Source: Hormiphora californensis
Taxonomy: Eukaryota; Ctenophora; Tentaculata; Cydippida; Pleurobrachiidae
Reading direction: 5' to 3'
NCBI GenBank assembly: GCA_020137815.1
Contig: CM035357.1
Coordinates: 2,388,432-2,452,431, forward strand
Length of the DNA: 64,000 nucleotides
Within the stretch, counting starts at the first letter, position 1. Each line of letters starts with the position of its first letter. A program made the translations under genes and the position numbers. Shown here in pieces: positions 24,101-40,139 of this stretch. Below the pieces are notes generated by a model that was not told the DNA's origin, searched no databases, and saw nothing but the letters and a program-made list of their open reading frames with translations.

Positions 24101-25725
24101 ACTTTCCTGGAATTTTACATTTGTTAGATAGACACATATTATCTGGGATTTTAGTGTGTTAGATGTTAGATCCAGACACATGTTACCGTAACATTTGTTT
24201 CACATTTTCACACATGTTTCATGTTTGTACAACTGTTTGTCTGGTCTGTTATCAGACAGACAAAACGACAGACAGACATGTCTGTTATCCAGCAACACAT
24301 ACCAAGCAGATTTGAAGAGTGAAGTTGATTGCAGGTTGCTTCCAGCTCCTTAGTAAGTCGAGCCAGGTACACAATTCTAACAAGAAGGTTTGGTTCCCCA
24401 ATGGTAGCGAACACTCCACTAAATATCACACTCAGATCGCTCAGAATCATGGTTTCCGTGGTTTTTATCAGGACCCGGGCACGCTCGACCAGGACAGCCA
24501 GGTCGGAGGTGGCGGTAATGGAGGGAAGAGCGGCACTTAGCTTGTTTTGTCGCACCTGAAGAGCGAGATAATATGTGTAGTCGGACCCAGGAAAATATCA
24601 TATGGTCCGAGTGTTTAGCGGGGCTAGTTATCAGCCAATCAGGGACCAGTATTTCCTGATTCGGTCGGTTCCTGCTAATAATTATACTCCAGGGAGGGGG
24701 GCTAAATTTCTACTCGAGGAGGGTTTCTACTCACGGTGTGAAATTGTCCCAGTAGGAGGGTCGGGCTCAGTAGATAGGAGAGGCAGACCAGGACATGGGT
24801 TACGTCATGTTCATTCGATACAACCGTCAACCTCTCACTGTAGTGCCTCGCTAACCTACTGTACACCTTAGGAAATAGGGTGAGTGAGATAGGGAAGACA
24901 CAAATAAAGACAGGGTGAGATAAGGGCACTGAGAGGGGAGGGAAGAGACAAACTATGACCCACTCCATCCCCCCCCCCCCTTACCAGTGCAAGTGAGTCC
25001 TGGTCCTCGCCCCCTGCCCCACTGCCCCTGGGCAGTGTCGACAGTGTACTACTAAGGGTACTCTCCCGTGGCGGTACTGCCGGGGGAGGGGGCAGGACAA
25101 ATCCATGACTTTGGGAGATGATGAGAAGTTGTCTAAAAACCGCCTCTGGAGATCTCCCTCCACGGAGCTGTTTTAACTGGGGAGGATAGAATGATGTTAA
25201 AACGAGACAGAACGATATAATTTTGAGTGCACTCGCAGGGCCAGACAAGGCTGACAGCGCCGGCCCGATCTGAGCACACAGATTTGAGGAGGGGTCTGGC
25301 GCCGCATTTGCCTTACGGAGTGGGGGTACTGGGAAAGTAAAATTGTACTCACCAGGTTCCGATACCATTTCTCTGCCTTGGCTCTATCGGGGGTACACAC
25401 CACAGGTCCCGCTATTTCAGCCTCCGTAACCGCCGGGGCTGAACACCACACATCGTTCAATCTGTGGGGAGAGAGAAAGAGAGGTGAATATACTCTAAAA
25501 ACTAAGATCAATTAGCTATTTTAGGAGGATTCTGTCTTTTTGTATTTGTCTCTGTTTTACAATTAATCAAGTCTGTCTTTAACAATTGTTAATGGTGTCA
25601 ATTATAGAGTTCCCTGTAACTCACAGATCACTGGTGTATTGAATACGAAGATCAAGTGCTTTTAGAGTTTCCCGGATCACATTACATTCCTTACTTTCCA
25701 CGCACTTTTGAACACAGTTCTGCAT
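8849..25725 (-). CDS. Large multi-exon protein, not recognised
   Basis: Exons joined by phase are 25725-25625 (start MQNCVQKCVESKE), 25461-25353, 25167-24985, 24866-24735, 24555-24303, 24106-24000, 23713-23596, 23274-23111, 22953-22849, ~22794-22611 (frame unresolved), 22117-22062, 21917-21829, 21044-20950, 20647-20537, 20281-20107, 19427-19306, 19183-19026, 18864-18732, 18310-18156, then across a 7.8 kb intron 10327-10243, 10104-10003, 9826-9712, 9485-9386, 9239-9039 and 8954-8849. The stop follows HNQGAMLH. The protein is roughly 1,000 residues, mostly helical, with a serine-rich insert around 20.2 kb and a Cys-rich patch CTCDLCKACP. There are no signal peptide or membrane segments. A faint RasGAP-like look (FFLKRLLYNPNLI) is not enough to assign it. 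The last-but-one exon needs one base removed, near GGGCCC at ~9180, to stay open. Confidence 0.6.
10328..11067. other. Intron of the large gene, upstream of nested secreted gene
   Basis: This is the left end of the 7.8 kb intron. A 38-codon plus-strand ORF (10656-10772, beginning MDIQRARILRLLVNLHQ) has no support beyond being open. A TATAAAA box lies at 10832-10838, about 230 bp upstream of the next gene's ATG. Otherwise I see nothing. Confidence 0.35.
11068..12114 (+). CDS. Secreted F5/8C-like (galactose-binding fold) protein, possibly frameshifted
   Basis: Exons are 11068-11167 (signal peptide MLHTSRTASACGFRGC then a hydrophobic run ending AVFG), 11246-11387, 11616-11791 and 11913 onward; all phases fit. 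The fold is suggested by ATNSIDQDLKTCS, the VELP-like HIVEFPSAYKIDKVVLYS strand and the late GDRVKLVK, which is the usual pattern of secreted discoidin/fucolectin-like domains. In the annotated frame the protein stops at 12065-12067. A one-base shift just before continues as YNEIVVCELVVLG, the expected closing strand, up to a donor after 12114. So the gene either is newly broken or carries an assembly indel. Ligand is unknown. Confidence 0.6.
12115..13604. other. Non-coding stretch between nested genes
   Basis: No gene is seen. It holds short tandem copies of AGATCACATGGCATGTACAA (12127-12240) and the inverted-repeat element described separately at 12978-13279. Confidence 0.5.
12978..13279. 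mobile_element. MITE-like inverted-repeat element
   Basis: Two arms, about 13036-13101 and 13190-13263, are reverse complements over some 65 bp (ACGAAATGAGTAGACGGGGT against ACCCCGTCTACTCATTTCGT), separated by about 90 bp. The whole unit lies between two exact 16 bp direct repeats, CATAGAAGAACGGCTG at 12978-12993 and 13264-13279. Family is not recognised. Confidence 0.6.
13605..14978 (+). CDS. Small secreted F5/8C-like protein
   Basis: Exons are 13605-13834 (signal peptide MFLLVLLATAAAADL) and 14100-14371, phases matching. A short last exon at ~14972-14978, giving ...KIGAI then stop, is tentative. The mature part is one domain of about 150 residues: AIDRDNGTFYHSTYS, a hydrophobic VKQVVILNR strand, GTEVTLTYLG and the closing MNIAEVWVFG, typical of galactose-binding-like lectin domains. 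It is a relative of the gene at 11068. A 375 bp TTAA-flanked palindrome sits in the intron after 14371. It is nested in an intron of the large minus-strand gene. Confidence 0.62.
14550..14924. mobile_element. TTAA-flanked palindromic MITE
   Basis: The two halves are near-perfect reverse complements (about 170 bp each) around position 14735. Ends read TTAA AGTGAGAGTGGACC ... GGTCCACTCTCACT TTAA. The TTAA at 14550-14553 and 14921-14924 fits a target duplication of the piggyBac type. It has no coding capacity, so it would have moved with help from a partner transposase. Confidence 0.75.
14979..15765. other. Spacer with a CACGTG repeat copy
   Basis: No gene is seen. One copy of the ~95 bp dispersed repeat (CCTGATTGGCTGATAA ... 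CACGTGACCTAAATAACGAG) occupies 15400-15490. TATAAAG at 15722-15728 lies about 40 bp before the next start codon and may be a TATA box. Confidence 0.5.
15766..18118 (+). CDS. Secreted protein with alternating unknown module and sushi domains
   Basis: Exons are 15766-15823, 16048-16461, 16570-16749, 17056-17502, 17729-17860 and 18042-18118; every intron is phase 1 and the total gives exactly 435 codons plus stop. The signal peptide is MLWAALLLVVSWIPSTQGAG. Exon 2 encodes a ~138-residue β-rich module containing WTITKTETSIFITCNGVEVL. Exon 3 is a sushi (CCP) domain with four Cys and the GSWSSDLIPQC ending. Exon 4 repeats the module in diverged form (WRFNKTREEVKVWYNNIEAL), and exon 5 is a second, degenerate sushi domain (CRPIVDYNSFP, GNWSNSC). 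Phase-1 exons matching domains indicate exon shuffling. The module slightly resembles the farnesoic-acid-methyltransferase-like domain, but I cannot assign it. It is nested in the large minus-strand gene, and its stop is only 38 bp from that gene's exon at 18156. Confidence 0.72.
19439..19580. repeat. (GA)n microsatellite
   Basis: A long GA run with occasional GT and AA interruptions, in an intron of the large minus-strand gene. Confidence 0.95.
19603..20060. mobile_element. TTAA-flanked palindromic MITE, second family
   Basis: About 150 bp inverted arms (TTAA AGGTTGACAAGATACC ... GGTATCTTGTCAACCT TTAA) flank a unique centre at ~19740-19900. The TTAA copies are 19603-19606 and 20057-20060. 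It shares the TTAA target and an AG start with the element at 14550 but otherwise differs in sequence. Confidence 0.75.
20055..20098 (-). mobile_element. 44 bp 3'-end remnant of the Penelope-like element
   Basis: The reverse complement of this stretch matches 58236-58279, the 3' end of the Penelope-like element, over all 44 bases (ending ...ATCGTTGTCTATCTTGTTAA AG). It abuts the TTAA-flanked MITE. Confidence 0.75.
21070..21135. repeat. (GA)n microsatellite
   Basis: A GA run in an intron of the large minus-strand gene. Confidence 0.9.
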
Positions 25726-25995
25726 GCTAGAGATAAGGGATCAAATTGTAACGTAGAATTAATCTGGTGAAAAAGGCATTGGTAATGAGAACCGGGAGTT
25801 GGGAGAGCCGAAGGTTGGGGTTTTAGGGTCAGGAGAAAAAGAAAGCAGAAACCAGGTTAACAAGGTTAAATAATGTCATACAATAAATACTCTGTATAAA
25901 AATGGTACACTATTATACATTTAAAATACAAACTTTCTCCCTCAGTGATACTTTGAGAGGACCGACTGAGAGGGTCCAGTACTTCCCAAATCCCT

Positions 25996-26647
25996 CTAAA
26001 ACACACCCATTCCCCTCAGCTGCCTGTTCAGAAAGTGCCGGGTGTCCCTTATCTCCGGTTTCCCTCCCCCAGCAGCACCTCCTAAATGGGGCGGCTCCAC
26101 CTTTACCACCACCCTGGGTCGTGGTTCTACCTCCCCTAACTCCATCTTGGGTCGGATGGACACAGGGGCAGCAGGGAGCTCCGTTCTTGGGAGAGGGGTG
26201 TCCGTGTCTAGTCCGGGGAGGGAGGAGAACACTGGGCCGGATACGGGGTCCAGGGTAGTTGGGTTTAATTGGGTGTCCAGGTAGGACAGCTTGGATTGGA
26301 GGGAGGATTTCTCGGCTGTGGTGGCGTGGAGGGATGCTTGGAGGGATTTTGTGCTGTTCAACATTGCTCCATCTGAAAATAAAATTAGCATTTGGGATAT
26401 TATAACAATCCGAAACAAGATCCATCGACCCAGTGGGGTTCCCATGGTGACATACGGGGTACGTCACCATGGCAACCCCACTGACTCAGTGGTAAACAAT
26501 TCTCTACCATGATTTATCCCAGTTTCAACCTGTTTTTGGGTTGGGTCTCTTCTTCAAGGGTGACAGATGGAGGGACTCTTCCCCTCCCAGGAAACTCTGA
26601 AGAGGAGTAGGAACGGGGACTGTCGGAGGTTGTAGCTCGTCAGCCAT
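25996..26647 (-). CDS. Small two-exon protein, not recognised
   Basis: Exons 26647-26530 and 26372-25996 join in phase 1 and give 164 residues. The protein starts MADELQPPTVPVPTP, has a short helical stretch (TKSLQASLHATTAEKSSLQS) and is otherwise proline- and charge-rich, ending RQLRGMGVF. There is no signal peptide or known domain. It lies 270 bp upstream of the start of the large gene, on the same strand. A Kozak-like context (ATCATGG) surrounds the start. Confidence 0.6.
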
Positions 26648-27268
26648 GATAGTGCTAATAATTGTACGTGGTTAGAAGTGTGGTTTAGATGTGGTTTAGA
26701 TGTGGTTTAGCGGGTTAGGTGGGGTTTATAATAGGGTTAGAAGTGGTTGAAGGAGGGTTGACGGAGAGATGAAAAAGAAAGATATCACCCAGGAAGATAC
26801 TCTTCAAATTAAATTCACACAGATATCTCACTGCACTTGATAACTCTCGAGTCTCACACACAATTAGCTGCAGACAGTTTCAGATATATATATATCCTTC
26901 AGATAATATCTGAGATATATATCCTTCAGATATATATCCTTCAGATACTATCTGAGATATGATGAGCTGTCGTTAGAAAATAATAATTATGAAATACACC
27001 ATCATTATATGTTATCAATCTCATATTATTTCGTTGAGTATAACCCCTTACTCAACAAATATTGTTCGTTTATTTTTCCGTCCTTCCACCCTGACTGACA
27101 ACACAATCATCAGGATCCATTATCGATTGAATACCCTTTATTGCAACGTCTCGAGAGACAAGAGGGCCAGTGTATCAGCTCAACACAACGTAAAACTCTC
27201 ACAAACAAGTTCTCAAACTGAACTTCCACACTCACACTCCAGTGTGATTTGAGTAGCTCCCCATTACC
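26648..27268. other. Spacer, no gene seen
   Basis: It holds short repeats of TGTGGTTTAGA (26685-26720) and of AGATATATATCCTTC (26883-26960). Nothing else is recognised. Confidence 0.5.
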
Positions 27269-30200
27269 TCACCGCAAGACAAGACCAATAGTAGACCCCG
27301 GTTTACCATTACCAGCGTTTGTACTGGGTGGCACCTTCTCACCTGCTTCCCGGGCCGCCACGCATACCCTCCGGTGACGAACCAAGTAGAACTGGCGGGT
27401 AAATTTAGTGCCGCAAAAGTTGCAAATAAAGTTTTTGGAGGTGTAGTGTTCTTTTTCGTGTCGTGACCAGAGGGATCGGTAGGTGAAGAGCTTATTGCAG
27501 ATGCTGCACGCGTAGAACGCTTCTCCTTTCTGAAAATACAGGAGTTGTGTAATTAAAAAAAAATTAGAGTTGCTGTGTTTCATAAACAGTCACTAGTTTT
27601 AGGTATTATTAGCACCTGAATATGTGAGTTGTCAATGGTATTAGGTTCAACAGTATTCGCCTTAGTTTCCCCTCTTTCGTCCTCCTCTTCCTCTTCTTCT
27701 TCCACCTCCTCCTGTTAGGGAAATATCCAGTCGTGAACAACGGAGGGATCTTGAAAGTTATTTACACGGGGAAACAGGGTTGAGCAAGGCACATAATGTT
27801 TACATAATTAGATAGAGGTCTGAGGTATGTTAACACAATGGGAGAGTTATAATGTATAATTTTAGAGAATTACTAACCTCTTCTTCCTCGTCATCTGTAG
27901 CATTAAATCGGGTTGGTGTTCCTGTTGCCACGGGTTTCGAACAAGAGAGAGCCGGCCTGTCCCTACATAGTCTCATAAACTGGAGGAAGGGTTCAATTAG
28001 AACTTCCATGGAATTGGAATTAGAATTCCAATTTGGAAGACAGAAAGTAGTTCTTCTAAAACCTTCTTATTTGTACTTAGTAGAAACTAGTTGAAATCAT
28101 TGTTTCAGGGACTAATGGGCACATATTTTCAATACTTACGGGGTTAACGCTGGTTGAGCAGATGGTCTTGTTTTTCTCTTTGTGCCGCTTCAAGTTGACC
28201 TTCTGGGTAAATGTCAGGTTGCAGGTATCACACTGCCAAACCTTCCGTTCAGTCTTGTGACATTCCTCGTGCCGTTTCCACGAGGTCCTGTAGTGGAACC
28301 TGGGGAGGGGGTTACCATGGTTACCATTGGTAGTGGAACCTGGGGAGGGGGTTACCATGGTTACCATTAGTAGTGGAACCTGGGGAGGGGGTTACCATGG
28401 TTACCATAGAGAGGGAGAGCCTCTGGTGACCACTAACCATAATCGGAAAGGTCAACGTGGTTACTAAAGGCATTAAAAAGACAGACACCACAAAAATCTA
28501 TAAATCAACTTACTGTTTCTCGCAATAATTACACCGGTACACTTTCTTATTCTGGTACTTCTTGACGTGGCTCTCGAGTGAAGCAGAGGATAGAAACTCA
28601 CGGAGACAAGCCGAACAGGCATACCGTTTTGCCTGTTGCTGGGAAGGCAATATTTAGTGGTTAATTTAGGGGTTAGCTTTAATCACGCTGCTTGTTACTG
28701 GATCGGGTTCACAGTACATAAATAGAAAGTTTAACTATCCCCTCAAGTACCTGATTGCCTGGTGTTGCTGAGGATGTTCGGGATGATCCGACAACTAAAC
28801 CAACAGGTAGTTCACGGGGCGAGGTATGTTCACCTGTCCAAATGAAAGCGTTAAAGTTGGGACCGAGTCCCCCTCTACCTAATGCAGAGGGGCAAAAGTG
28901 GGTAAAATTAGTCCCTCTCTCTCTCTTCCTTTGTTGAAGAAAAGAGACATCAAAACTTGGTCAAGTGTTTAGTGTTTACCTTGTCTGTTCTCATCATATT
29001 GATAACCCTTCCTAAACCCATCATCCTCTTCCTCTCCGCTCTCTTCTTCCCCACTCTCATCTTCATCCTTCATCTCAACACCTAAAGGGAAAAGAACTCA
29101 ACATGATCTTCATAACTTCCAAATTTGAAGTCTCCATCTCATCAGGGGGTGGGGCTATCATGGCCGTGGGAACTTACACAAAGCCTAATCGAGGGCTTAT
29201 TCAGCCCTACTATTTCCTACTAACCATCTTCTTCGTCGTCTTCTTCTCTGTCCTCCCCCGCTGAAGAAGTCCCGTCTTTCCGGACCACTGTCGAGGACTC
29301 TAGTGATAAGGGGACGTCCTTACCAAAACCTGGTGGGATTTCTCGAGTAAGGAATCAACAAGGTGGGATGGGGTTCAGGTAAACCTAGACAGAACTCTAC
29401 TGAATTTCCCTGTTTTGATTTCACAATCTGTGTGACACACAGATTCTCGACTCTGCTAGATGAAGATAATTCAAAATGTGACTACTTATTTCGTCAATAA
29501 TTCGTTCCCTAATGGGGTCAGATTATGTAATTATCTAATTAATTATACCCTATTATCCAATTAATTAGACCCTGTTAGCTCTATAATTACCAGGGTGTTT
29601 TGAGTGAGCCAAGTTGTAGTGTTTTGTAAGCTGGTGTTTCTCCTTGAATACCTTCATACACACAACACACTGGAGAAACGCTGAAATAATAGAACATGAT
29701 AAAAACAGTGGAATAAAATCCCCAATAAATCGCAAACAAAAAGGTCATGATTTGGTAAATACGAGAGAGAAAGAATGGGTAACAGTTTCACAAAATTTCT
29801 TACATAGAGAGACCACAAGAGGGATCACATACTTACAGGGAGATTTGTTGTGTGCCGTATTATAGTGTCTAGTTAGCAGTCGCTTCTGTTTGAATTCCCT
29901 GGCACACACCACACACTGTAAACATTGCCGGGTGGGAGAGTTGGACCGCTGGTCAACATCTTGATCCGATATGATGTGATCTGAAAAGATATGTATGGTT
30001 TAATAAATCTAGAGGTGTGACCAGGGCGACTCGATCAGATTGTCTGGAGCAGTCGAGGCGACAACCCTGTTCAGGGGGTTTGGCGGTAAAACCCCCAAAA
30101 AGGCTATAATAACACAAGTTAGCGCCAAATAGGACATTGAAATCTAATGAGGGACACACAAGTTGTGATCCTTACCTGTCATGTGATGTTTATAGTCTCG

Positions 30201-30275
30201 ATATGTGAAGAATTTATCAGAACACCTCTCACACTCGTAGGGGGCTTGTTCACCTCCCTCATTTCCTGATATCAT
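27269..30275 (-). CDS. C2H2 zinc-finger protein A
   Basis: Exons on the minus strand: 30275-30176 (start MISGNEGGEQAPYECERC), 29980-29837, 29680-29591, 29329-29225, 29081-28980, 28833-28751, 28638-28514, 28299-28140, ~27962-27878, 27711-27616 and 27529-27269. Phases agree at all joins except into 27962-27878, which is off by one base. About nine C2H2-like fingers are visible, including a U1-like first finger (YECERCSDKFFTYRDYKHH) and two degenerate copies CVVCAREFKQKRLLTRHY and CVVCMKVFKEKHQLTKHY. Acidic spacers follow. The last exon holds CSICNKLFTYRSLWSRH and CNFCGTKFTRQFYLVRH. Presumed nuclear DNA or RNA binder. The last fingers are paralogous to those of the next gene, so the two arose by tandem duplication. 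Confidence 0.72.
28300..28415. repeat. Minisatellite containing repeated splice acceptors
   Basis: Three copies of a 39 bp unit (GTAGTGGAACCTGGGGAGGG then GGTTACCATGGTTACCATT) begin inside exon 28299-28140. On the minus strand each unit carries the acceptor CCTCCCCAG|GTTCCACTAC. Confidence 0.85.
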
Positions 30276-30918
30276 ATCTCTGTGTAGATAGAGATGGGAT
30301 TTTAAATTGATAAACCCGGGTTTAACGAGTAACAAGAGGAGGGGTTTAGAATACAATCAGGGTTATGAATGTACACAATCGAGCGGGGCTATTTATACTT
30401 AGATTAGGAAGGGGTATTGGGTTGATTGTAGGTAGGGGTATTAGGGTAATAAAACAAATGATATATCAATTGTAAAGTAAAGATTGTTCCATAATAAGGT
30501 AAGATAAAGATTCTGAAAAAAAGAAAGTTCCCACTTTTCAAAGCAAACTGTCTTTTGCAGCTCTCAAAAATCCCATCCCTTATCCCAGACCCTTCACAAA
30601 TCCCACCTATAATCTACAGATACCGTTAGAGCTGCCTTGTGTAACCCATATGTGTAACACATTTGTGAAATATATCTTGAGATCCCGCCTAGTTCGACTC
30701 AGTTACGACTAGCACACTCAAATACACCACGTGATCGTTCTCTACCAATCGATTCTCTGTCTCCCCTTTACGAGTGCTGACAACATGTCTTCTCAGTACT
30801 TTTACCGCGCCGCGCGCACCTAATTTCTCCCCCGCGCTCTACAAAAAAAGCTGAGTTTACAAATTTAGCGACAACACACTGACACAATATCATCATTATA
30901 TCTGGTCCTAGTTTTGTT
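30276..30918. other. Spacer between zinc-finger genes
   Basis: No coding sequence is seen. It probably holds the promoter of zinc-finger gene A. A CACGTG lies at 30728-30733 and a CG-rich patch (CCGCGCCGCGCGCAC) at 30806-30820. Confidence 0.4.
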
Positions 30919-35536
<4,618 letters not shown>

Positions 35537-36066
35537 TGCTATTTAGAAACCGGTTAGATGATAATAAAATCACTTGGATGTGGAAGTTGACTCAGTAAAA
35601 CACAGAAAGTTCATGTAGTCAAAAAAAGATTCAGTATAATTTGGTCTCTCTAGCATCACACAATTCCCTTGTTTTCATGTGTTATGTGTAGGATAAAAAC
35701 GGATTAAAAATACTGAAAACCGCGTACACAGTCTCTGTACTTTTATCGATCAGGACACAAGTAAACAACCAATCAGAACTCGTTATTTAGGTCACGTGAC
35801 TGGTTATCAGCCAATCAGGGACTAGTATTTCCTGATTCGGTCGGTTCCTATTATCGATCTAGCCCTACATCTATAATAGTCCTAAATCTGGAAAAACCAA
35901 CTTCTCTCCTCCCCCTCTCTCTCTCTGTAACATCCGATTCTTCATACATGCCTCATATAGTGCTGCTGCCTGCTATGATGATGATGACCCACCATCATGT
36001 TCTAACCCTCCTTTACATCGTGCGGGGTAAGGTGAGACAGGGTCGAGCAAGACCCACCCTCGACCC
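35537..36066. other. Spacer between zinc-finger genes B and C
   Basis: No gene is seen. One copy of the CACGTG dispersed element lies at 35747-35849. Confidence 0.55.
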
Positions 36067-37266
36067 TCACTCAAATTGTGGTGTTTCAAAATCCAGTTCA
36101 TTGTTCTCAATATACTTGTTAATTCTATCCAACGTGTTCCTTGTATCACGTAACGTATCTTTTAATTGATCATACCGAGTATCACTATCCCGTTTCCGCT
36201 TCCTCCCATCACTCTCACTCTCCTTCCTTATCATACTTCTAGTCTGTCTCTTCTCGCAACTATCTTCCTCCTTCTCCTCCTTCTCCCCTCTCTCCTCCTC
36301 CTCTTCCTGCTCATCTCCATTCTGATCACTATCATCATCACTCAGTTCAAAACAATCATCCATGTGTCGGGCGAGGTCAAGGTGGAATTTAAACACCTCC
36401 CCACACCGGCTACATTTTAGTGCCCCCTCAGCCCTGTGGAACTCAACAACATGGAGCATGAGCTCGTAACAATTCGCAAAACGGAGATCACATACCACAC
36501 ACTTCCGGTGGGAGAGGTGATGGGTTTTAATATGGCGGTACAGGGACGGCAGTTCCTCGAGTGACGGAATCCTGAAGATACACAAACAACACTGACAGAT
36601 GTTGATTGGAGGGCCAGGTGATATTGGTGGTGGTGTTGGTTTGGAGGGTGTTGCAGGGGTAGAGGGGGTCTTTTCAGGGCTACCCCAGGCACCCGCTGAG
36701 CGAGTTTCAGTTATCGTATTGTCCACCTCAACCTGTGCGATCTCTTCCACCTAAATAGTGTTAGTTGTATTGTTTAGACTGTAACATGCCTGATGTGAAA
36801 TGTTTATAAAACTGGGTGACACTGGGTTTACGGGAGTTCTCTCCCCCCCCCCCAAACTGGGTGAAACAGCACAAACTTTTGTAAATAAAATGGCTACAAA
36901 AGTGGTCTTCTGAAAAAAATAATATTGATAACACACCTGTGTCCCCATGATAGCGAAGGGTGAAATATCCTCTAACATGTTACCAGGTCCTATCTCCTGA
37001 AGTTCCGGTGAACTTCTCTCCTCTTCCTCCTCCTCATTCGTGTCCCCCACTGACGGAAAAGGAGGATGTGTTAGGAAAAAAATGAAGAATATTTTAGTGG
37101 TGAGGGCTAGGAGCCCGGATAGAATTGAAAGTGTTGAGATTTACAGAGATTGGACCGACTGTCACTACGCTGGAAAGTGGCAAGCGCAAAGGTGGTATGG
37201 CCATTTTAAGAACATTTAAATTTAATATAACATACCATCAACAAATATATCTCTCCGTGCTTTCAT
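36067..37266 (-). CDS. C2H2 zinc-finger protein C
   Basis: Exons 37266-37236, 37049-36937 and 36750-36067 give 275 residues, starting MKARRDIFVDVGDTNEEE. An acidic N-terminus and a proline-rich stretch are followed by three zinc-finger-like motifs (CQCCLCIFR...HIKTHH; CVVCDLRFANCYELMLHVVEFH; CSRCGEVFKFHLDLARHMDDC). A long charged tail with Glu/Lys runs and a final helix (DTLRDTRNTLDRINKYIE) follow. The start is 35 bp after the stop of the DEK_C gene. The exon stays open upstream of the ATG, in another frame than the DEK_C tail, so an alternatively spliced link with that gene is possible. Confidence 0.65.
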
Positions 37267-37300
37267 CGGACTTTTCTTTGGTAACAACTCAGACTTATCC

Positions 37301-38526
37301 TCACTCCTTGAAGGCGGTTCCTGCTGCAGGTGAGGATTTCCTCGACTCAAACATGGGATTACTTCTCGGGGCAGGAGGAGGGGGCAGCGGTCCCGGGCCC
37401 GGGGGAAGGTGTTGTTGTGGTGTTATCGCGGGGTATTCTTGGTTGTAATACATGTCAGGTGGAGGAAGCACTGTATTGGATTTAGGAGGTGGATACATGA
37501 ACGGCTGTGGCTGCTCTCTTGAACATTTTCCACGTGTAGATCCACTACCACCACGGGAGGACTGAAACCCTCCTCCTCTTGGTGACGAGGCCCCTCCTCC
37601 TCTTTGGGTGGGGTTTCCCATTAGTAGGGGTGGTTTTCTGCCCCCGCCCCGTGATCCCCCGCCCCGTGCAGTTGCAGGTCCACCATGTATCTGCTCCATG
37701 ATGCAATTGTCTATGTACCGGCGGTGTGGTGATAGATCACACCCTAACTTGTCCTCCAGCATCTTACGGACTTTCTTGGATGTGATCGTGTCGTGGCTGT
37801 GCGTCTCAAGAATCGCTCTTATTTCCTGGAGGTGGGAGGTCTTCAGAATACAATTTGTAAATCTTTTACTGGACTCAAAATAAAAGTCAATAAAAGTTTT
37901 AATCTTAGCTTCGATTACCACATGCACCCGTGTTAGAGGTTTCTGAGTAGATCTATGCTATGGTTTAGTAAAAAAAGTGCGTAAAACATAGCTCAAACCT
38001 GTTTTATGGTGTGTGTTTTCACGACCACTTTATCCTCAACTGGGCACGGAGCTCTTCCCGGTGTCCTCACTCTTCGTGGTGGAGGAGTGGGCAGAATGCC
38101 ACCCTTCCTCCACATCTTAGAATCAGCCGTGTTCTAGAATGGGGGAACTTGGTGGTGATTTTCTTAAAATTCACAGCTTTGTTATAATCCCATTTCCCTG
38201 CTATAACTCCCCTACTCCCTCCCAAACTCCTTACTCTACCCCAAATTTCCATGTTCCCTCACCCGTCTCCTACCTCTCTTTCCCATGCCCCTTACCCCCG
38301 CCCCTAGCCCGGGAGGAATGTAGGTTACCTTGGCGCTACTCCAGTTATAACCACCATCACTATGTCCCCCGGTACTGTATGTAGTTGACAGGATAGGTGC
38401 TGCGGTGTAGACACTGTTCTGGTCTCGTTTAGAGTTTTGGACTGTTATTGGGGTACCACTACCACCCACCACCCGGAGTTGGGATAACACGTTGTTCCGG
38501 TCGTGGTTGTTTAGCGTGTTCAGACC
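37301..38526 (-). CDS. DEK_C-domain protein (5' exons not found)
   Basis: Exons 38526-38329, 38133-37999 and 37942-37301 are all phase 0. The last holds a DEK C-terminal-like domain of about 55 residues (TNCILKTSHLQEIRAILETH ... SKKVRKMLEDKLGCDLSPHR), a small helical DNA-binding fold found in DEK and a few chromatin and phosphatase proteins. A Gly/Arg-rich and then proline-rich tail (RGGGSRGGGRK; PPGPGPLPPPPAP) follows, resembling RNA-binding linkers. Upstream exons encode low-complexity Ser/Thr/Asn sequence. No start codon was found. It may lie in the poorly resolved region beyond 38.6 kb. The exact protein family is not recognised. Confidence 0.6.
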
Positions 38527-40139
<1,613 letters not shown>

